This document shows positions 54,601 through 64,000 of a stretch of 64,000 bases of DNA, in pieces (within the stretch, counting starts at the first letter, position 1; each line of letters starts with the position of its first letter). A program made the translations under genes and the position numbers. Location: the NCBI RefSeq assembly GCF_000620465.1, contig NZ_KK211140.1, positions 561,964 to 625,963 of the forward strand, read 5' to 3'. The stretch comes from Ralstonia sp. UNC404CL21Col (GTDB taxonomy: Bacteria; Pseudomonadota; Gammaproteobacteria; Burkholderiales; Burkholderiaceae). Under the pieces are notes generated by a model. It was not told the origin of the DNA. It ran no database searches and saw nothing but the letters and a program-made list of their open reading frames with translations.

Positions 54601-55203
54601 ATGACCGAGAAGCTTGCCACCCTGAAGGCCGCGCTGGAAAAGGCGCTGGGTAATCGCGTTCAAAGCCTGACCGAGTCGATCGGCGAACTCACTCTCGTAG
54701 TGAAGGCTGCCGATTACTACGACGTCATGCACACTCTGCGCGATGATGCCTCGCTCAAATTCGAGCAACTGATCGACCTGTGTGGCGTCGATTATGCCGA
54801 CTACGGCGACGGTGCCTGGAACGGCCCGCGTTTTGCCGCTGTGGTGCATCTGCTGTCGATCACGCACAACTGGCGTGTCCGCGTACGGGTGTTCGCGCCG
54901 GATGATGATCTGCCCGTGGTGCCGTCCGTGACCACGATCTGGAATTCCGCTGACTGGTATGAGCGTGAAGCGTTTGATCTCTATGGCTTGGTGTTTGAAG
55001 GCCATCCGGACCTGCGCCGCATCCTGACCGACTACGGCTTCATTGGCCATCCGTTCCGCAAGGACTTCCCCGTGTCGGGTTACGTTGAAATGCGTTACGA
55101 CCCGGTGCAGCGCCGCGTGGTCTACCAGCCGGTAACCATCGAGCCGCGCGAGATTACGCCGCGTGTGATCCGTGAAGATCAATACGGTGGTCTGAAGCAC
55201 TGA
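54601..55203 (+). CDS. nuoC: NADH-quinone oxidoreductase subunit C
   Basis: Peripheral-arm 30-kDa subunit, 200 aa. Signature in [20 protein letters not shown] and [17 protein letters not shown] near residues 120-160. ATG 54601 one base after the nuoB stop; separate from nuoD, unlike the E. coli NuoCD fusion. Confidence 0.97.
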   Translation: MTEKLATLKAALEKALGNRVQSLTESIGELTLVVKAADYYDVMHTLRDDASLKFEQLIDLCGVDYADYGDGAWNGPRFAAVVHLLSITHNWRVRVRVFAPDDDLPVVPSVTTIWNSADWYEREAFDLYGLVFEGHPDLRRILTDYGFIGHPFRKDFPVSGYVEMRYDPVQRRVVYQPVTIEPREITPRVIREDQYGGLKH

Positions 55204-55216
55204 AGGGCGCCCGATC

Positions 55217-56470
55217 ATGGCAGATATCAAGAACTACACCCTTAACTTCGGTCCGCAACACCCGGCCGCGCACGGCGTGCTGCGCCTTGTGCTTGAGCTG
55301 GACGGCGAAGTCATTCAACGTGCCGACCCGCACATCGGTCTGCTGCATCGCGCGACGGAAAAGCTCGCCGAACAGAAGACCTGGATTCAAAGCGTGCCGT
55401 ACATGGACCGTCTCGACTACGTGTCGATGATGGTCAACGAGCACGCCTACGTGATGGCAATCGAGCGCCTGCTGGGTCTCGAGGTGCCGCTGCGCGCCCA
55501 GTACATCCGCGTCATGTTCGACGAGATCACGCGGATCATGAACCACCTGATGTGGATCGGTTCGCACGCGCTGGACGTGGGCGCCATGGCGGTGTTCCTG
55601 TACGCCTTCCGCGAGCGCGAAGATCTGTTCGACATGTACGAGGCGGTGTCAGGCGCGCGCATGCACGCGGCCTACTACCGTCCGGGCGGCGTGTATCGCG
55701 ACCTGCCCGACACGATGCCGCAATACAAGGCATCCAAGGTGCGCAACGAGAAGGCCTTGGCCGCCCTGAACGAAACGCGTTCGGGCTCGCTGCTGGAGTT
55801 CATTGAAGACTTCACCAACCGCTTCCCGAAGTACGTTGACGAATACGAAACGCTGCTGACGGACAACCGGATTTGGAAGCAGCGCTTGGTTGGCATCGGC
55901 GTGGTAAGTCCGGAGCGCGCACTGAACAAGGGCTTCTCCGGTGCGATGCTGCGTGGTTCGGGCATCGAATGGGATGTGCGTAAGAAGCAGCCGTACGAGG
56001 TGTACGACCGCATCGATTTCGATATCCCGGTCGGCGTGAACGGCGATTGCTACGACCGTTATCTGGTGCGCGTGGAAGAGATGCGCCAGAGCAATCGCAT
56101 CATCCGTCAGTGCATTGAGTGGCTGCGCAAGAACCCGGGTCCGGTGATCACCGATAACCACAAGGTGGCGCCGCCGTCGCGCGTGGACATGAAGACCAAC
56201 ATGGAAGAGCTGATTCACCACTTCAAGCTCTTCACCGAAGGTATGCATGTGCCAGAAGGCGAGGCGTATGCCGCCGTTGAGCACCCGAAGGGCGAGTTCG
56301 GCATCTATGCCATCTCCGACGGCGCCAACAAGCCGTACCGTCTGAAGATCCGCGCACCGGGCTTCGTTCATCTGGCCGCGCTCGACGAAATGGCGAAGGG
56401 TCACATGATTGCCGATGCCGTCACGATCATCGGTACGCAGGACATCGTGTTTGGCGAGATCGATCGCTGA
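55217..56470 (+). CDS. nuoD: NADH-quinone oxidoreductase subunit D
   Basis: 49-kDa subunit lining the quinone cavity, 417 aa. [19 protein letters not shown] with the quinone-site His, then [13 protein letters not shown] [15 protein letters not shown], and [19 protein letters not shown] near the C-terminus. The hydrogenase-like Cys ligands are absent, as normal for NuoD. Confidence 0.98.
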   Translation: MADIKNYTLNFGPQHPAAHGVLRLVLELDGEVIQRADPHIGLLHRATEKLAEQKTWIQSVPYMDRLDYVSMMVNEHAYVMAIERLLGLEVPLRAQYIRVMFDEITRIMNHLMWIGSHALDVGAMAVFLYAFREREDLFDMYEAVSGARMHAAYYRPGGVYRDLPDTMPQYKASKVRNEKALAALNETRSGSLLEFIEDFTNRFPKYVDEYETLLTDNRIWKQRLVGIGVVSPERALNKGFSGAMLRGSGIEWDVRKKQPYEVYDRIDFDIPVGVNGDCYDRYLVRVEEMRQSNRIIRQCIEWLRKNPGPVITDNHKVAPPSRVDMKTNMEELIHHFKLFTEGMHVPEGEAYAAVEHPKGEFGIYAISDGANKPYRLKIRAPGFVHLAALDEMAKGHMIADAVTIIGTQDIVFGEIDR

Positions 56471-56585
56471 ACCCGCAGGAAACAACGGTTTGACGCGCAG
56501 GCAAGCGCGGCTGTGAAACGAGGACGCACGCCGGGGTAAGGCAGTCAGGTAATACGCCCCGCGTCCCGCACCAATCGCAACGAAC
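56471..56585 (+). other. nuoD-nuoE spacer with hairpin
   Basis: 115 bases, long for this operon. Can form a bulged stem GGACGC+GGGG (56522-56527, 56533-56536) with CCCC+GCGTCC (56557-56566). Possible mRNA processing or stability element. Confidence 0.4.
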
Positions 56586-57089
56586 ATGCTATCAGCAGAA
56601 GCTCTCAAGGAAATCGACCGGGCGGTCGCGAAATATCCCGCCGACCAGAAGCAGTCCGCCGTGATGGCGGCGCTGGCGGTCGCGCAGAGCGAGAAAGGCT
56701 GGGTCTCGCCCGAAGTCATGCAGTTCGTGGCCGAGTACCTCGAAATGCCGCCGGTGTGGGTCGAGGAAGTGGCGACGTTCTACAACATGTATGACACCAA
56801 GCCGGTTGGCCGATTCAAGCTGTCGGTGTGCACGAACTTGCCGTGTGCGCTGTCGGGCGGCGAACGTGCTGCCGACTACCTGAAGAAGAAGCTGGGCATC
56901 GGTTTCAACGAGACCACCGCCGACGGCAACTTCACGCTGAAGGAAGGCGAGTGCATGGGCGCGTGCGGTGATGCACCGGTCATGATCGTCAACAACACCC
57001 ACATGTGCAGCTTCATGAGCAACGAGAAGCTCGACGCGCTGATCGCTGACCTCCAGTCGAAGGCGCCGACCAACGGAGCAGGCAAGTAA
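56586..57089 (+). CDS. nuoE: NADH-quinone oxidoreductase subunit E
   Basis: 24-kDa subunit with the N1a [2Fe-2S] cluster, 167 aa. Four Cys ligands are in CTNLPC near residue 82 and ECMGACGDAP near 123. Thioredoxin-like fold; binds NuoF. Abuts nuoF with no gap. Confidence 0.97.
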   Translation: MLSAEALKEIDRAVAKYPADQKQSAVMAALAVAQSEKGWVSPEVMQFVAEYLEMPPVWVEEVATFYNMYDTKPVGRFKLSVCTNLPCALSGGERAADYLKKKLGIGFNETTADGNFTLKEGECMGACGDAPVMIVNNTHMCSFMSNEKLDALIADLQSKAPTNGAGK

Positions 57090-58385
57090 ATGACCTCCCT
57101 GCACGATCGACATATCCAGCCGTTGATTCTGGCCGGTCTGAACGGCGACAACTGGCACCTCGAAGATTACGTCAAGCGTGGCGGCTATCAGCAGCTCAAA
57201 CGCATCCTTACTGAGAAGATCACTCCCGAGCAGGTCATTGCAGACGTGAAGGCCTCGGGCCTCCGCGGCCGTGGCGGTGCAGGCTTTCCGACGGGCCTGA
57301 AGTGGAGCTTCATGCCGCGTCAATTCCCGGGCCAGAAGTATCTCGTCTGCAACACGGACGAAGGTGAGCCGGGCACGTTCAAGGATCGCGACATCATCCG
57401 GTACAACCCGCACGCGCTGATCGAAGGCATGGCCATCGGCGGCTACGCGATGGGCATCACCGTAGGGTACAACTACATCCACGGCGAGATCTGGAACGAA
57501 TACAAGATCTTCGAACAGGCACTGGAAGAGGCGCGCGCTGCGGGTTTCCTCGGTGACAACATCCTGGGGTCCGGCTTCAACTTCCAGCTGCATGCGCACC
57601 ATGGTTATGGTGCCTACATTTGCGGTGAAGAGACCGCACTGCTCGAGTCGCTGGAAGGCAAGAAGGGCCAGCCGCGCTTCAAGCCGCCGTTCCCGGCGAG
57701 CTTTGGCCTGTACGGCAAGCCGACGACCATCAACAACACCGAAACCTTTGCCGCGGTGCCGTTCCTGCTGGCCATCGGTCCGGATAACTACTTGAAGATG
57801 GGCAAGCCGAACAACGGCGGCTCGAAGATCTTCTCTGTGTCCGGCGACGTGGAGCGTCCGGGCAACTACGAGATTCCGCTGGGCACCCCGTTCTCCAAGC
57901 TGCTCGAGCTTGCCGGCGGCATGCGCGGTGGCAAGAAGCTCAAGGCGGTCATCCCGGGTGGATCGTCGGCGCCGGTGGTGCCGGCTGATCTGATGATGGC
58001 CTCCGACATGGATTACGACTCGATCGCCAAGGCCGGCTCGATGCTGGGCTCGGGCGCTGTCATCGTGATGGACGAAACGCGCTGCATGGTGAAGTCGCTG
58101 CTGCGCCTGTCGTATTTCTATTACGAAGAGTCGTGCGGCCAGTGCACGCCGTGCCGTGAGGGCACCGGCTGGCTGTACCGCGTCGTCGATCGCATCGAGC
58201 ACGGCAAGGGCCGCCAGGAAGACCTTGACCTGCTGAACAACGTGGCCGAAAACATCATGGGCCGGACCATCTGCGCACTCGGCGATGCCGCTGCGATGCC
58301 GGTCCGCGGCATGCTCAAGCACTACTGGGATGAGTTCGCGTATCACGTCGAACACAAGCAGTGCATGGTGCCCACCTACCTTTAA
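57090..58385 (+). CDS. nuoF: NADH-quinone oxidoreductase subunit F
   Basis: NADH-oxidising FMN subunit, 431 aa. NADH/FMN site [16 protein letters not shown] near residue 55, [15 protein letters not shown] near 172, N3 [4Fe-4S] ligands [14 protein letters not shown] near 352 with a fourth Cys near 395. Confidence 0.98.
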   Translation: MTSLHDRHIQPLILAGLNGDNWHLEDYVKRGGYQQLKRILTEKITPEQVIADVKASGLRGRGGAGFPTGLKWSFMPRQFPGQKYLVCNTDEGEPGTFKDRDIIRYNPHALIEGMAIGGYAMGITVGYNYIHGEIWNEYKIFEQALEEARAAGFLGDNILGSGFNFQLHAHHGYGAYICGEETALLESLEGKKGQPRFKPPFPASFGLYGKPTTINNTETFAAVPFLLAIGPDNYLKMGKPNNGGSKIFSVSGDVERPGNYEIPLGTPFSKLLELAGGMRGGKKLKAVIPGGSSAPVVPADLMMASDMDYDSIAKAGSMLGSGAVIVMDETRCMVKSLLRLSYFYYEESCGQCTPCREGTGWLYRVVDRIEHGKGRQEDLDLLNNVAENIMGRTICALGDAAAMPVRGMLKHYWDEFAYHVEHKQCMVPTYL

Positions 58386-58397
58386 GCGTGGCAGAAC

Positions 58398-60749
58398 ATG
58401 GTTGAAATCGAAATTGATGGCAAGAAGGTCGAGGTTGCCGAAGGCAGCCTGGTGATGGAGGCGGCCCGCCAGACGGGCACCTACATTCCTCACTTTTGCT
58501 ATCACCGCAAACTGTCGGTCGCGGCCAACTGCCGGATGTGCTTGGTCGAGGTCGAGAAGGCGCCCAAGGCGCTGCCGGCCTGCGCCACGCCCGTCACCGC
58601 GGGCATGAAGGTCTTCACAAATTCCGAGAAGGCAGTGAAGGCGCAGAAGTCCGTGATGGAGTTCCTGCTGATCAACCACCCGCTGGATTGCCCGATCTGT
58701 GACCAGGGCGGCGAGTGCCAGTTGCAGGACTTGGCCGTGGGCTACGGCAAGTCTGAATCGCGCTACCAGGAAGAGAAGCGTGTGGTATTCCACAAGAATG
58801 TGGGCCCGCTGATCTCCATGGAAGAAATGACGCGCTGCATTCACTGCACGCGTTGCGTCCGTTTCGGCCAGGAAATTGCCGGCGTGATGGAACTGGGCAT
58901 GCTCAACCGCGGCGAGCATTCTGAGATCACGACGTTTGTCGGTCAGACTGTTGACTCCGAGTTGTCGGGCAACATGATCGACCTGTGCCCCGTTGGCGCG
59001 CTGACCAGCAAGCCGTTCCGCTATTCGGCCCGTACGTGGGAACTGGCACGCCGCAAGTCGGTGTCGCCGCACGATGGCCTGGGCGCCAACGTGATCGTCC
59101 AGACGAAGAATCAGCGCGTGATGCGGGTTCTGCCGCTGGACAACGAAGCCATCAACGAATGCTGGCTGTCCGATAAGGACCGTTTCGCCTATGAAGGCGT
59201 GAACAGCGACGACCGTCTGACCCAGCCGATGCTCAAGCAAGGCGGTCAGTGGAAGGCGGTTGACTGGACCACCGCGCTGGAATACGTGGCCAACGGCCTC
59301 AACGAAATCAAGCGCGATCACGGTGCCGAGCAGATCGGTGCATTGGCGAGCCCGCACAGCACGCTGGAAGAGTTGTTCCTGTTGCAAAAGCTGGTGCGCG
59401 GCATTGGCAGCGACAACGTCGACTTCCGTCTGCGTCAGTCCGACTTCTCGGTCAAGCCCACGGGCGCTCCGTGGCTTGGCATGCCCATCGCCGACGTGTC
59501 GCTGCTGCAGCGTACGCTGGTCGTAGGCTCTTTCCTGCGCAAGGATCACCCGCTGCTGGCCGCGCGTCTGCGTCAGGCAGGCAAGAAGGGTGCCCAACTG
59601 AGCGTGATCGGCGCAGGCGGCGAAGATTTGCTGATGCCTGCCACGCAGTTGCTGGGCGCGCCGTCGCAATGGTTGTCGCTGCTGTCGCAAGTTGCCGTGG
59701 CGGTGGCGGCTGCCAACAACGTTGCCCGCCCGGGTGGCACCGATAGCATCGAAGCCGGTGACGTTGCCAAGCGCATCGCTGCGAGCCTTGCGTCGGGAGA
59801 GCGTAAGGCTGTGTTCCTGGGTAACGCTGCTGTAGCGCATCCGCAGTTCTCGCAACTGCATGCGCTGGCCCAGTGGGTGGCGCAGCAGACCGGCGCGACG
59901 CTGGGTTTCCTGACGGAAGCGGCCAACACCGTGGGCGGCTACATTGCAGGTGCGTTGCCGCAAGGTAATGGTCTGGACGCCGCCGCTATGCTCGCGCAAC
60001 CGCGTCGCGCTTACGTGCTGCTGGGCGCTGAGCCGGAATTCGATACTGCGAACCCCGTGCAAGCCCGTGCCGCACTGGACCAGGCTGACACCGTGATCGT
60101 GCTCGCCCCGTTCGCTTCCCGCGCCGCCCTTGAGTACGCGGACGTGCTGCTGCCGACGGCTCCGTTCACGGAAACGTCGGGCACGTTCATCAACTGCGAA
60201 GGTTTGCCGCAAAGCTTCAACGGCGTTGTGCGCGGCCTGGGCGATTCGCGTCCGGCGTGGAAAGTTCTGCGCGTGCTGGGCAACCTGCTGAACGTCTCGG
60301 GCTTTGAATACGACAGCTCAGAAGTGGTGCGCGACGAAGTGCTGGCCAAGCCGGTCAGCGAGCGTTTGTCGAACGCGACGACCGCACAGACCGCCGCGCC
60401 TGCTGCCGCTGCGGCAGGCATCGAACGTCTGGCCGATGTGCCGATCTACCACGCCGACCCGATCGTGCGTCGTGCGGGCTCCCTGCAACTGACGGCTGCA
60501 GCACGCGCCGCAGTGCGCGCTGGCGTGCCGGCAGATCTCTATGCACAGCTGGGCCTGGCCAATGGTGATGCCGTGCGCGTGACGCAAGGGCAGACCAGTG
60601 TGGTGCTGCCGGCAGTGCTGGACAAGTCGCTGGCTTCCGGCGTGATCCGTGTGCCCGCCGCGACCGAGGCCTCGGCGCAGCTGGGTGCCATGTTCGGTGC
60701 GGTAAGCGTTGAGAAGGTTGAATCGTCCGCGCTGGCGGCTACGGTGTAA
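58398..60749 (+). CDS. nuoG: NADH-quinone oxidoreductase subunit G
   Basis: 75-kDa subunit carrying three or more FeS clusters, 783 aa. [2Fe-2S] ligands [15 protein letters not shown] near residue 34; the His-x3-Cys type ligand region [17 protein letters not shown] near 95; [4Fe-4S] [12 protein letters not shown] near 150 and [11 protein letters not shown] near 200. The rest is molybdopterin-oxidoreductase-like without Mo. Confidence 0.97.
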   Translation: MVEIEIDGKKVEVAEGSLVMEAARQTGTYIPHFCYHRKLSVAANCRMCLVEVEKAPKALPACATPVTAGMKVFTNSEKAVKAQKSVMEFLLINHPLDCPICDQGGECQLQDLAVGYGKSESRYQEEKRVVFHKNVGPLISMEEMTRCIHCTRCVRFGQEIAGVMELGMLNRGEHSEITTFVGQTVDSELSGNMIDLCPVGALTSKPFRYSARTWELARRKSVSPHDGLGANVIVQTKNQRVMRVLPLDNEAINECWLSDKDRFAYEGVNSDDRLTQPMLKQGGQWKAVDWTTALEYVANGLNEIKRDHGAEQIGALASPHSTLEELFLLQKLVRGIGSDNVDFRLRQSDFSVKPTGAPWLGMPIADVSLLQRTLVVGSFLRKDHPLLAARLRQAGKKGAQLSVIGAGGEDLLMPATQLLGAPSQWLSLLSQVAVAVAAANNVARPGGTDSIEAGDVAKRIAASLASGERKAVFLGNAAVAHPQFSQLHALAQWVAQQTGATLGFLTEAANTVGGYIAGALPQGNGLDAAAMLAQPRRAYVLLGAEPEFDTANPVQARAALDQADTVIVLAPFASRAALEYADVLLPTAPFTETSGTFINCEGLPQSFNGVVRGLGDSRPAWKVLRVLGNLLNVSGFEYDSSEVVRDEVLAKPVSERLSNATTAQTAAPAAAAAGIERLADVPIYHADPIVRRAGSLQLTAAARAAVRAGVPADLYAQLGLANGDAVRVTQGQTSVVLPAVLDKSLASGVIRVPAATEASAQLGAMFGAVSVEKVESSALAATV

Positions 60750-60757
60750 GGGTCAAC

Positions 60758-61822
60758 ATGATCGAGTCGATTACTTCTTTCGGTACCGCCACCTTCGGTG
60801 GGTGGTGGCCGCTGATCTGGACGCTGGTCCGTGCGGTCTGCATCATTCTGCCGCTGCTGCTGTGCGTGGCTTACCTGATCCTGTGGGAGCGCAAGCTCAT
60901 TGGCTGGATGCACGTGCGTCTGGGCCCGAACCGCGTGGGCCCGATGGGCCTGCTGCAGCCGATTGCCGACGTGCTGAAGCTGCTCCTCAAGGAAGTCATG
61001 GTGCCGAGCGCGGTCAGCCGTGGCATGTACATCATCGCGCCGCTGATGGTGCTGATGCCCGCCGTGGCGATCTGGGCGGTGATTCCGTTCCAGGCCGAGG
61101 CGATGGTGTCGAACATCAACGCCGGCCTGCTGTACGTGATGGCGATCAGTTCGGTCGGCGTGTACGGCGTGATTCTGGCGGGCTGGGCTTCGAACTCGAA
61201 GTACGCGTTCCTCGGTGCGATGCGTGCCTCGGCACAGATGATTTCGTACGAAATCGCGATGGGCTTCGCGCTCGTGACGGTGCTGATGGTGACGGGTAGC
61301 CTGAACCTGTCGGACATCGTTAACTCGCAGAACCGCGGTTTCTTTGCAGGTCACGGTATCAACATCCTGTCGTGGAACTGGCTGCCGCTGCTGCCGATGT
61401 TCGGCGTCTACTTCATCTCGGGTGTGGCTGAAACGAACCGCCACCCGTTCGATGTGGTGGAAGGCGAATCCGAAATCGTGGCCGGCCACATGATCGAGTA
61501 CTCGGGCATGGCGTTCGCGCTGTTCTTCCTGGCCGAGTACATCAACATGATCGTGATCTCGGCGCTGACGGCGACCCTGTTCCTGGGCGGCTGGGCTTCG
61601 CCGATCGACGCACCGGTCCTCAACTGGATTCCGGGCTTCTTCTGGCTGCTGATCAAAGTTTTCCTGCTGCTGTCGGTCTTCATCTGGCTGCGTGCATCGT
61701 TCCCGCGTTATCGCTATGACCAGATCATGCGTCTGGGCTGGAAGATCTTCATTCCGCTCACTGTGGGCTGGCTTGTCGTCGTCGCCATCTGGTTGGTGTC
61801 GCCGTGGAACATCTGGAAGTAA
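60758..61822 (+). CDS. nuoH: NADH-quinone oxidoreductase subunit H
   Basis: Membrane subunit at the quinone entry, 354 aa and about 8 helices. [20 protein letters not shown] near residue 55 and [20 protein letters not shown] near 225 are diagnostic. Confidence 0.98.
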   Translation: MIESITSFGTATFGGWWPLIWTLVRAVCIILPLLLCVAYLILWERKLIGWMHVRLGPNRVGPMGLLQPIADVLKLLLKEVMVPSAVSRGMYIIAPLMVLMPAVAIWAVIPFQAEAMVSNINAGLLYVMAISSVGVYGVILAGWASNSKYAFLGAMRASAQMISYEIAMGFALVTVLMVTGSLNLSDIVNSQNRGFFAGHGINILSWNWLPLLPMFGVYFISGVAETNRHPFDVVEGESEIVAGHMIEYSGMAFALFFLAEYINMIVISALTATLFLGGWASPIDAPVLNWIPGFFWLLIKVFLLLSVFIWLRASFPRYRYDQIMRLGWKIFIPLTVGWLVVVAIWLVSPWNIWK

Positions 61823-61842
61823 CGGGACAATAGGAAGGCACC

Positions 61843-62334
61843 ATGTTGCTTGCCATTAAGGAATTCTTTAACAGCCTGCTCCTGAAGGAACTCTTCAAGG
61901 GACTGGCGCTGACTGGGCGCTACCTGTTTGCGCGCAAGATCACTGTTCTCTTTCCGGAAGAGAAGACGCCGCTGTCGCCGCGCTTTCGCGGTCTGCATGC
62001 ACTGCGTCGCTATCCGAACGGGGAAGAGCGCTGCATTGCGTGCAAGCTGTGCGAAGCCGTTTGCCCGGCCCTGGCCATTACGATCGAGTCGGATCAGCGC
62101 GACGACGGCACCCGTCGCACCACGCGCTATGACATCGACCTGACCAAGTGCATTTTCTGCGGCTTCTGCGAAGAGGCTTGCCCGGTGGACGCCATCGTCG
62201 AGACGCACATCCTGGAATACCACGGTGAAAAGCGCGGCGACCTGTATTTCACCAAGGACATGCTGCTGGCCGTGGGTGATCGCTTCGAGCCGGAAATTGC
62301 GGCCAACAAGGCGGCCGACGCAAAGTACCGCTGA
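61843..62334 (+). CDS. nuoI: NADH-quinone oxidoreductase subunit I
   Basis: Ferredoxin-like subunit with clusters N6a and N6b, 163 aa. Two CxxCxxCxxxCP motifs: [12 protein letters not shown] near residue 64 and [12 protein letters not shown] near 103. Confidence 0.98.
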   Translation: MLLAIKEFFNSLLLKELFKGLALTGRYLFARKITVLFPEEKTPLSPRFRGLHALRRYPNGEERCIACKLCEAVCPALAITIESDQRDDGTRRTTRYDIDLTKCIFCGFCEEACPVDAIVETHILEYHGEKRGDLYFTKDMLLAVGDRFEPEIAANKAADAKYR

Positions 62335-62486
62335 TTCAAGACGTCCGCCGTGCAGCTGGAGTTGGCGGGCGTTGCAGTTGACATCCCGGTTGGACAACGG
62401 CTCTTCGAGAGCCAACCAGTTGCGGTGGCGTCATGCCACCGCGGCTTTGGACAAGCGCGTGCCGCAAAACGGCCCGTGCCAGGATC
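62335..62486 (+). other. nuoI-nuoJ spacer with two hairpins
   Basis: 152 bases, the longest gap in the operon. GGCTCT/AGAGCC with TCG loop (62399-62413), enclosed by an outer GGTT/AACC pairing, then GCGGTGGC/GCCACCGC with a 5-nt loop (62422-62442). No T-run. Confidence 0.55.
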
Positions 62487-63119
62487 ATGGAAATCACGAC
62501 GATCATCTTCTACTGTTTCGCGCTCGTGCTGGTGCTCGCAGCGCTGAAGGTCATCACCGCGAAGAACCCGGTGCATGCGGCGCTGTTCCTCGTGCTCTCG
62601 TTCTTCACCGCGGCGGCGATCTGGATGCTGCTCAAGGCGGAATTTCTCGCCATCACGCTGGTGCTGGTCTACGTTGGGGCGGTGATGGTGCTGTTCCTGT
62701 TCGTGGTGATGATGATCGATATCGACATCGAACACCTGCGACGCGATTTCTGGACCTACGTGCCGATGGCAGCCTTTGTGGGCGTCGTCATCATCTTGGA
62801 AATGGCTGTGGTGCTGACCAAGACCTTCATGGGCCGTGTGCAGCCCGTGCAAGAGTTGCCGAAGGGCTTTACCGGCCCGAACACGCAGGCGCTCGGGAAG
62901 CTCATCTACACCGATTACATCTATGCCTTTGAAGTGGCCGGCGCGGTGCTGCTGCTCGCGATTGTCGCGGCCGTGGCGCTGACCGCACGCCGTCGCAAGG
63001 ACACTAAGGCACAGAACGTGTCCGATCAGATCCGCGTGAAGCGCAAGGACCGCGTGCGTCTGGTCTCGATGCCGGCGGAAAAGTCGGCTGGCGCAGCTTC
63101 GGCTGAATCCAAGAGCTGA
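62487..63119 (+). CDS. nuoJ: NADH-quinone oxidoreductase subunit J
   Basis: Membrane subunit of 210 aa, five helices ([41 protein letters not shown], containing the TM3 pi-bulge region). A Lys/Ser-rich cytosolic tail follows the last helix. ATG 62487 has AGGA just before. Confidence 0.96.
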   Translation: MEITTIIFYCFALVLVLAALKVITAKNPVHAALFLVLSFFTAAAIWMLLKAEFLAITLVLVYVGAVMVLFLFVVMMIDIDIEHLRRDFWTYVPMAAFVGVVIILEMAVVLTKTFMGRVQPVQELPKGFTGPNTQALGKLIYTDYIYAFEVAGAVLLLAIVAAVALTARRRKDTKAQNVSDQIRVKRKDRVRLVSMPAEKSAGAASAESKS

Positions 63120-63136
63120 GCCCCGGGAGAATCCAT

Positions 63137-63448
63137 ATGTCTTCGCTATCCCTTGCCCATTACCTCGTGCTCGGCGCGGTGCTGTTTGCCATCAGCATCG
63201 TCGGCATCTTCCTGAACCGCAAGAACGTCATCGTGCTGCTGATGGCGATCGAACTGATGCTGCTGGCGGTCAACCTGAACTTCGTCGCGTTCTCCCATTA
63301 CCTGGGAGATCTGGCGGGGCAGGTGTTCGTGTTTTTCATCCTGACGGTGGCCGCGGCGGAATCCGCGATCGGTCTCGCCATCCTGGTGGTGCTGTTCCGT
63401 AATTTGGACACCATCAACGTCGACGATCTGGACAGCCTCAAGGGCTGA
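63137..63448 (+). CDS. nuoK: NADH-quinone oxidoreductase subunit K
   Basis: Small proton-channel subunit of 103 aa, three helices; [20 protein letters not shown] carries the conserved membrane Glu, and [17 protein letters not shown] the second. Confidence 0.97.
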   Translation: MSSLSLAHYLVLGAVLFAISIVGIFLNRKNVIVLLMAIELMLLAVNLNFVAFSHYLGDLAGQVFVFFILTVAAAESAIGLAILVVLFRNLDTINVDDLDSLKG

Positions 63449-63477
63449 CCTCCGCATCCACCTATAAGAAGCGTTCC

Positions 63478-64000
63478 ATGGCTACCACGCTCAATCCCAA
63501 CCTGCTGCTGGCGATCCCGCTCGCGCCGCTGGCCGGCGCGGCGATCGCCGGGCTGTTCGGCACCAAGTTCTTTGGCGAGAAGATCGGCCGCACGGCATCC
63601 CACAGCGTCACCATCCTCGGTGTTGCGATCGCCTTCATTCTGTCGGCGCTGACGCTGTCCGACGTCATCAACGGCGCCGGTTACAACGGCACCGTCTACG
63701 AATGGATGACGGTGGGTTCGCTGAAGATGGAAGTCGGCTTCCTCATTGATTCGCTCACGGCGATGATGATGTGCGTGGTGACCTTCGTCTCGTTGATGGT
63801 GCACATCTACACCATCGGCTATATGGCGGAAGACGACGGCTACAACCGTTTCTTCGCGTACATCTCGCTGTTCACCTTCTCGATGTTGATGCTCGTGATG
63901 AGCAACAACTTCCTGCAGCTGTTCTTCGGCTGGGAAGCTGTGGGTCTGGTGTCTTACCTGCTGATCGGCTTCTGGTTCAAGCGTCCGACGGCCATCTACG
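63478..64000 (+). CDS. nuoL: NADH-quinone oxidoreductase subunit L (5' part)
   Basis: Antiporter-like proton pump subunit. Only the first 174 codons lie in the window. Start MATTLNPNLLLAIPLAPLAG; YTIGYMAEDDGYNRFFAYI and FFGWEAVGLVSYLLIGFWF (conserved pump Glu) are present. Continues past the window edge; nuoM and nuoN would be expected beyond. Confidence 0.96.
   Translation, partial: MATTLNPNLLLAIPLAPLAGAAIAGLFGTKFFGEKIGRTASHSVTILGVAIAFILSALTLSDVINGAGYNGTVYEWMTVGSLKMEVGFLIDSLTAMMMCVVTFVSLMVHIYTIGYMAEDDGYNRFFAYISLFTFSMLMLVMSNNFLQLFFGWEAVGLVSYLLIGFWFKRPTAIY

Noticed and set aside
56592-60212. 1206-codon open frame on the minus strand
   Set aside because: Exactly antisense to nuoE, nuoF and nuoG, whose protein motifs are complete. 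Typical GC-rich shadow.

Overview
The window is a gene-dense, GC-rich (roughly mid-60s % by eye) stretch of a betaproteobacterial chromosome. Gene content, protein sequences and order (ilvI-ilvH-ilvC-psd-pssA-leuA, rpsO-pnp, tpiA-secG-tRNA-Leu-nuoA to nuoL) point to Burkholderiaceae, most probably a Ralstonia. The species cannot be called from sequence reading alone. I saw no insertion sequences, phage genes, CRISPR arrays or rRNA genes. It reads as core chromosome, cut inside pepN at the left edge and inside nuoL at the right edge.

Region 1 (1-5925): pepN (3' end missing), a DUF4136 lipoprotein and the malic enzyme maeB. Region 2 (5942-24116) is an almost complete purine catabolism island. 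XdhA-XdhB-XdhC, an adenine-deaminase-like enzyme and guanine deaminase turn adenine, guanine, hypoxanthine and xanthine into urate. Membrane-bound cytochrome-c-containing PuuD, then UraH, UraD and PuuE, take urate to allantoate. A NCS2 permease, an 8-oxoguanine-deaminase-like enzyme, a porin, a GntR/FCD regulator and a LysR regulator complete it. Inserted in it is a TMEM165/GDT1-family Mn exporter gene preceded by a yybP-ykoY manganese riboswitch with its own promoter.

Region 3 (24135-35724): a TupA-like oxyanion-binding protein opposite a ModE-HTH/binding-domain regulator, an FtsX-type permease, a truncated haemoglobin, a DUF924 protein, a TetR-LOG operon, and a three-gene unit (PlcP-type metallophosphoesterase, Agt-type glycosyltransferase, DgkA) behind a PhoB-box-like direct repeat. 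The unit looks like a phosphate-starvation lipid remodelling operon. A lipase-like hydrolase and an RDD protein follow. Region 4 (35821-37681): an ECF-like sigma factor translationally coupled to DUF3619 and followed by DUF3106.

Region 5 (38041-44918): branched-chain amino acid synthesis (ilvI, ilvH, ilvC, leuA) interrupted by the phosphatidylethanolamine genes psd and pssA. Upstream of leuA is a complete candidate attenuator: a strong promoter, a 27-residue leader peptide with three rare CTA leucine codons, an intrinsic terminator, and an antiterminator pairing between the leader's end and the terminator's 5' arm. Region 6 (45163-53587): a BamE-like lipoprotein, an orphan binding protein, rpsO and pnp with terminators and a pnp leader hairpin, a HAD hydrolase, a quinone oxidoreductase, tpiA, secG and tRNA-Leu(GAG). 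Region 7 (53751-64000): the nuo operon, with hairpins in its two long intergenic gaps.

Most promising for follow-up: the leuA attenuator, the Pho-box lipid-remodelling operon, the TTGT-N2-ACAA operator sites of the purine island, and the sigma-DUF3619-DUF3106 module.
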